Assembly (NCBI GenBank): GCA_026120185.1
Contig: JANUWF010001729.1
Location: forward strand, 1 to 64,000
DNA: 64,000 nucleotides
From: Voacanga thouarsii
Taxonomy: Eukaryota > Streptophyta > Magnoliopsida > Gentianales > Apocynaceae
Direction: 5' to 3'
Positions 59,314 through 64,000 of this stretch are shown piece by piece (the stretch's first letter is position 1; every line of letters begins with the position of its first letter). Both the position numbers and the translations under genes were made by a program. Under the pieces are notes generated by a model that saw nothing but the letters and a program-made list of their open reading frames with translations, searched no databases and was not told where the DNA came from.

Positions 59314-60623
59314 TGTTAGCCCTAAGGGCTGTCTCTTATGTTTTGACTTATAACAAACAATGGTGAGGACTAACACGTGTGGTCTACCTGTTATAGGACA
59401 TGTTTGACCTCAGGTCTTCAAAGACATTCAAATAGGATTTTTAAGCAACTCTAGAAGCTATATAATCCAAAAATAGAAAATCAAGAAGAAGATCAAGTTT
59501 GAAAGATTGCAAATCAAAATAATTTGTTGTGGAAGAAACTTAGACTAGGAACTCTTGTCAAGGTATCTCTTTGTGTAAATTCTTATGTCTTCTTTACCTT
59601 TTGATACAGTTTAACTCCACCAAGAAGCACTAAAATAAAAGATTTCAAAGCTTTAAAATCCTCAAAATTTTAGATTGAGCGTTTTAGGTAACCCTGCATC
59701 CAGAAGCTACGTCCAAAACTCTGTGAATAGTATCAAATTGATTCTTCCTCAAAAAGTGCTAATTTAGACTTACCTTTGGATGCACTGTCGTCTGAAACAT
59801 GAGTCCAAATCGCTGTTAAATCTGACAGCGAAAAATAGCCGTTTTGTAGTCGTTGGTGCCTTACTTTATGTCTCTATATAAGGCTTCTAAACTCAATTTG
59901 AAAGTAGATTTTTGTCCTATCCTTCTAAGAAACAATTTTGCTCTATAGAAAGCAAAAATCTCCATTATCAAAGTGCTTTAAAGGGAAATTAAATTATGTC
60001 TTAAAGGTAAAAGTGTTTGTATTTATTCTTGGTGGGTATCTGCTTAAGAAAGTGAGCCATTTTAGTTTTATTTATCTTCAATCATCTTTGTATATCAAGG
60101 TTGTTGTGTAAAACCCATTTAGGGTGAATCTTGATTCGTTGGTTGATTGAGAGGTTTTGAAAAACCAAGTCTGGTGATCCTTTCTTGTATTTGGTACAGA
60201 TTGATTCCATTGAATTTAGTTAATGAAATTTGGTTAAAAATCCTTAAGTGTGAGTTTAAGGTAGTGGATGCAGATCTTGGTAGATCGAACCACGTATTAT
60301 ATTTCTCTGCATTTATTCTCAACATTTATTTTTGGATAAAACTGCAAACTGTCTCAGCTCAGAATTTCTTAGTTCCTTAAAGAAATCTTTAAAGGTGTTC
60401 AACAACTCATTTTCTCTACAGCATTAATTACATTGAGCATCTTATCTTAGTTTGAATCTAGATATTTCCTCAAAGTCATTTTGAAAAGCACTCTCCGTTG
60501 CAAGCGTTGTTGATAAAAAACTTGACGAACATTTCTACTCTTCAAAACAGATTTATTGAAAAATTTTAGTTTGCCAAAAACCTTATTCACCCCCCCTTTA
60601 AGGTTTTTCAGATAGCAATAACA
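59314..60623 (+). repeat. 3' LTR of element D
   Basis: It starts TGTTAGCCCTAAGGGC right after the polypurine tract and ends CAGATAGCAATAACA at 60,623 (1,310 bp). C-rich CACCCCCCC near the end is common in Sirevirus LTRs. Directly after it, copia RT sequence of element E begins, so element D was inserted into element E. The 5' LTR is not in the window. Confidence 0.82.
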
Positions 60624-61538
60624 TGTCTTTTATAGTACTTTATGTAGATGACATTCTACCCATTAGGAATGATGTTGGGATATTTTCATCTATAATGGTT
60701 TGACTATCAAGTGAATTTGGCATGAAAAGATATGGGAGAAGCTAGCTACATTCTTGGAATAAAGCATCTTAGAGATAGGAAGACAAGAATATTATGCTTA
60801 TCCTAATCTACATTAACAAGATATTGGCGTGGTTTAGCATCGATAAGTATAAGGGGGAAATCATACCCTTTAGACACGGATTGACCTTATCTTCCAAGCA
60901 GTGTCCTAAGACGAAGGAAGAAAAGGATTCCCTATGCCTCAGCAGTGAGAAGTCTTATATATGCCATGTTTTGTACTAAGCCGAATATCTGCTTCACAGT
61001 AGGTATAGTTAGTAGGTTATCAGTCAAACCCAGGGGAAAAACATTATGACTTAGTTCTTACTGGTTACACGGACTCAAACTTTTAGGTGGATAACAATGA
61101 AAAAAAATCTACTAGTGGATATGTTTTCACTTTGTTTGGAGGGGCTATTTCATGGAGGAGTGTCAAGTAATCTTGTATTGTTGATTCTAACATGGAAGAT
61201 GAGTATGTGGCGGCTTCAAAAGCTTCTAAAGAAGGGTTTAGCTCTGGAAGTTCTTCATAGAACTTGGAGTTTACCACAAATGGATTGGCCCATTACTATA
61301 TTTTGTGACAATTCTGGAGCTATGTCAGAATGTAAGAAGCCAAGAAACTACCGGAAGTGTCACTTGATTCGGGAGTTTATTTAGAAACAGGAGATAGTAG
61401 TTGACCATATTTCCTCTACAAATAATCTAACAGACCCATTTGTTAAGCCTTTAATAGAAAAGGTGTTTCGAAGAACTTAGATGTCATAAGAGTTGGCACA
61501 TATGGACTATTCTAGTCCATGTAGTGCAAGTGGAAGAT
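60624..61538 (+). pseudogene. Copia element E reverse transcriptase end and RNase H
   Basis: It begins in the RT palm with VLYVDDILPIRNDVG (YVDD intact), then the connection region up to about 61,000 in shifting frames (CPKTKEEKDS, SYICHVLY). RNase H follows: KSTSGYVFTLFGGAIS-like sequence at 61,100-61,160, a decayed EAEYVAAS block at 61,200, and ITIFCDNSGAMSECKKPRNY at 61,290-61,350. The tail NNLTDPFVKPLIEKVF ends near 61,470. A polypurine tract GTGGAAGAT lies just before 61,539. Several frameshifts and stops are present. Confidence 0.87.
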
Positions 61539-63270
61539 TGTTGGAATGTTACCTAAAATGGCCTATGTATTTCTGTAATTTGAAAATTAATAAAATTTTC
61601 ATTTATTAATGGTTGTTTGTTTACATGTATGTTGCACATTAAGGTCTAAATATGTTGCTAAGTAATCTACGTGATTGGGTCATTCTTTTGCAGTAAGGTA
61701 TAGATTATGGGATAGTAACATATAAGTGAAAAATTATTCTTGATTGATTGATGGAGTTGGACATTTCATCAAGGTTTAGATTATCACACTATCGTTTCTA
61801 AATTGGGAATAGTGTATCTTTAACCAGTGAGTAATCCACTCACACCAATAGTGTAAGCATATTTGGAATACGTAGAACTGGACTACGCGATAATAATCTT
61901 TATAAAAGTACTAAATTAAATAAAAATTCATTTATTGTACCTACTGCGTGGGCGAGTACCCTAAGACTTGAGTATAAGTCGGTAGTCTAGTGAAGCTGGA
62001 CTTATGCACTTTGACGTATGATGGGTGAGGTCTTATCGTAAGGCCAATAACCTTGTACGTTGGGTGTATGACTCTAGTTAATTAAGACAGACTTATACAA
62101 TAGATTTTCTATACTTCATTACGTGAAGAAATCACCCCTATAATTGTTCGAGATAATCTAATAAGCCAGAGCACTAGAAAACGTGACTAAGTATGTACAC
62201 TTTTGGATAGCTCCCTGTGCCAACTGAATACATACTGGATGTCATGGATTAGTAGACTAGCTGTCAAAGGATGGTAGATATCGTTGAGAAAAGTGCTAGT
62301 ACATTTTTCCTATTTCAACGATGAGCGTTGTGTAAAGGGTTATTTTCATTATTACACTTGTAGGTCGAAGACACTACACTTGCAATATTATTTTTAGGGC
62401 CAATATTTCAATGTGGTGGTAGATTGAATATTTAAAATGACAAAATATAGCTAGTTGTTAGCAGGGGTATTTTGATTATTTTAGTAACTAAGAATAATAT
62501 GTCTTTTAGTCCCCATAGTTGCTCAAATAATCTTAATAAATTTATTTACTATATGGCTTATTGGGTGAATTTATCATTAGAAGAATTATTCTAGCAGTCC
62601 AAGTAAATATTTATTTGGGCTAGAATAATTAATTGGTTTATTAATTAATTATCTTGGATAATTTTATATTGGGTCCAAGTAGTTTAATTAATTAAGAAAA
62701 GAACTAATTTTATTAATTGGTTTATTAATTAATTATCTTCGATAATTTTATATTAGACCTAAATGGATTAATTAATTAACAAGAGAGCTATTTAATTATT
62801 CTTGGACTAATTAAGAGAACATGGCCCATCAGGGTTTGATGGTAGCCGCCTTGTGCTAAAAAAAAAAAAAAAAAAGGAATAAGGAATAAAAAGAAGAAAA
62901 AGGAAATGTCGGTGATTTTGTTTTTGTAAAGGAAAGGGAAGCTACTTATAAAAATAGGCATCACGTATCGCTGTGATTGGTTGACCGAATTTCACAAACA
63001 AAGTGATAGTTTTCGGCCTTTCCTTAGGAATGAAAACAACCCACCATTTTCTTTCCTCGTTTTCCCTTAGTTTTTGCTTTACTGTTTTAGCTCTTTCGTT
63101 TTGCTTCCAATCTTCTTCACCCTAGTTCTACTTTCATTGGTAGAGGTTCATAGAGGTTAGAGAATATTTTGGAAGGTTAAGGGCTAGTGAACGTGGTAAG
63201 TGTTTGAAGTGAAGGAGCTGACGGTTAGCTGACATACCTGTGGAAAAAGTAGACGTTCAAGTTGATGTAG
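61539..63270 (+). repeat. 3' LTR of element E (right edge uncertain)
   Basis: It starts TGTTGGAATGTTACC after the polypurine tract. Parts match, in inverted orientation, the LTR pieces at 27,689-28,913, 37,745-38,968 and 46,414-47,027. The middle (62,520-62,800) has repeated 'ttaattaatta' phrases and an A-run lies at about 62,859-62,876. The right end could not be fixed; a minus-strand copia begins soon after. No gene is seen. Confidence 0.7.
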
Positions 63271-63275
63271 CGCCG

Positions 63276-64000
63276 TCAAACACAAATCCAACTCTGGTTA
63301 TTCAAATAAAATGCCTTAAAAGTAAGTGGTCTTAGACTTTGGCTCGAGAAAAATTTTAATTTGTTGTCTTCCGTTGTGTATTTAATTTTTCCGCAGTCTT
63401 TTAATAGCATGCCATAAATTGAATAAGTCAACAAAATAAGCAGAAGAAGAAACATTTTTTTATTTATCACATTGGCAACATTGAGTACAAAGAGTCCCTA
63501 ATTACAATATCATTTTCCCACAAAGATATTATTTTTAGTTATGACAATTTTGTCAACTCATAGGATACTTTTACCCCCACTTTTCCCAATAAACACCATA
63601 AAAACAAGATTAGCCCTTTTAGTGGGAATATACAGTACATCATTACAGGCTAAAGTTTTCCAAAAGTGAGTATTAAAAGAGCTTTGTCCTTCCCCAAAAC
63701 TTTTGCAGTTCTTAAATCTCCAAGGTAGACTACCTCATTATCATCTCCTACAGGTTTGTAGGAGAAAAAAAAAACTTCTCGGTTCGCACAAATGTGTCGA
63801 GTAGCCCTAGAGTCTATCACCTATTCTTTAACATTTGACATAATGTCCACTTGAGAAATGACCGTAACAATTACATCATCTCCTTCAACCATATTAACTT
63901 TTGATTTAGGAGGATTGTCATTTCTCAAACTTTTTCTACATTATGGTACATGATGTTCTGGTTTTCCACAAACAAAATAAGAGCCTTTCTTTTTCTTAAA
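63276..64000 (-). pseudogene. Copia gag-protease fragment, cut by the window end
   Basis: Reading from 64,000 down, the minus strand shows a gag zinc knuckle start (YFVCGKPEHHV, then a stop before the last cysteine), then a linker VNMVEGDDVIVTVISQVD. The protease active site follows as VIDSRATRHICANREVF, with arginine in place of glycine after the aspartate-serine pair. EVVYLGDLRTAKVLGKDKAL and a degraded copy of the strand leading to pre-integrase come next. The rest of gag lies beyond the window. Sequence type differs from elements 1, 2 and D. Confidence 0.85.

Larger units (their letters stand above)
26121..60623 (+). mobile_element. Sirevirus-like copia element D, broken up by insertions
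   Basis: Plus-strand parts appear in the right order: gag-pro (26,121-27,688, duplicated at 36,180-37,744), pro-IN (47,028-47,692), IN-RT (50,225-51,656), RNase H (about 55,240-55,780), a downstream accessory ORF (56,234-57,770), several polypurine tracts and a 3' LTR (59,314-60,623). The gag sequence type, an extra ORF after pol and GGGGGAG polypurine motifs are hallmarks of the SIRE/Maximus lineage. The 5' LTR and gag N terminus are lost at the 26,120 junction. Stops, frameshifts and changed active-site residues make it inactive. Confidence 0.82.

Noticed and set aside
1..64000. A previously undescribed multi-gene system (defence, biosynthetic or other)
   Set aside because: All recognisable coding sequence is retroelement protein or one truncated NLR. 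No cluster of cooperating host genes, no RNA gene and no unexplained conserved frame was seen.

Overview
This is eukaryotic nuclear DNA from a flowering plant, most likely a eudicot. It is strongly AT-rich and has long gene-free stretches, GT-AG splicing, microsatellites, a CC-NB-LRR type resistance-gene fragment, and many decayed Ty1/copia, Ty3/gypsy, CACTA and MITE elements. I see no bacterial genes, rRNA genes, CRISPR arrays or complete cellular genes. The only host-like gene is a 5'-truncated NLR at 6,236-9,811. Nearly everything from 2.9 kb to 64 kb is transposable-element DNA.

Layout. 1-2,944: AT-rich intergenic DNA with one tRNA-derived SINE-like head. 2,945-6,235: minus-strand copia remnant (element 1) joined directly to the NB-ARC domain of the NLR. 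6,236-9,811: NLR fragment with one intron. 10,884-26,120: a second minus-strand copia (element 2) with a 3' LTR, pol, gag, a long leader, a primer-binding site and a truncated 5' LTR. Inside it lie two copies of one 925-bp MITE (both with perfect 9-bp target duplications), a solo LTR of its own family (16,244-17,873) and a 3.16-kb solo LTR (21,013-24,175) with a perfect 5-bp target duplication. 26,121-60,623: scattered parts of a plus-strand Sirevirus-like copia (element D), in order gag-pro, pro-IN, IN-RT, RNase H, accessory ORF, polypurine tracts and 3' LTR. Element D is split by a minus-strand copia LTR that itself holds a 7.4-kb CACTA element, by a solo LTR that holds a 534-bp TRIM, and by a block of gypsy and copia LTR fragments. 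60,624-63,270: pol tail and 3' LTR of copia element E. 63,276-64,000: a further minus-strand copia gag/protease fragment.

A near-identical 10-kb segment occurs twice in tandem (22,178-32,236 and 32,237-42,312). Its breakpoints lie inside the 3.16-kb solo LTR and inside the CACTA element, so only the second CACTA copy is complete. Many of the differences between the two copies sit at CAG/CTG trinucleotides and several change length there. That looks more like base-calling error at methylated CHG sites than biological divergence.

The window therefore records the history of a nested transposon island beside a broken resistance gene. I found no evidence of a new biological system. The points most worth checking are the duplication and its CHG-biased differences, the retroelement/NLR fusion, the CACTA element with its 152-bp array and GC-rich island, and the chimeric block at 51.6-55.2 kb.
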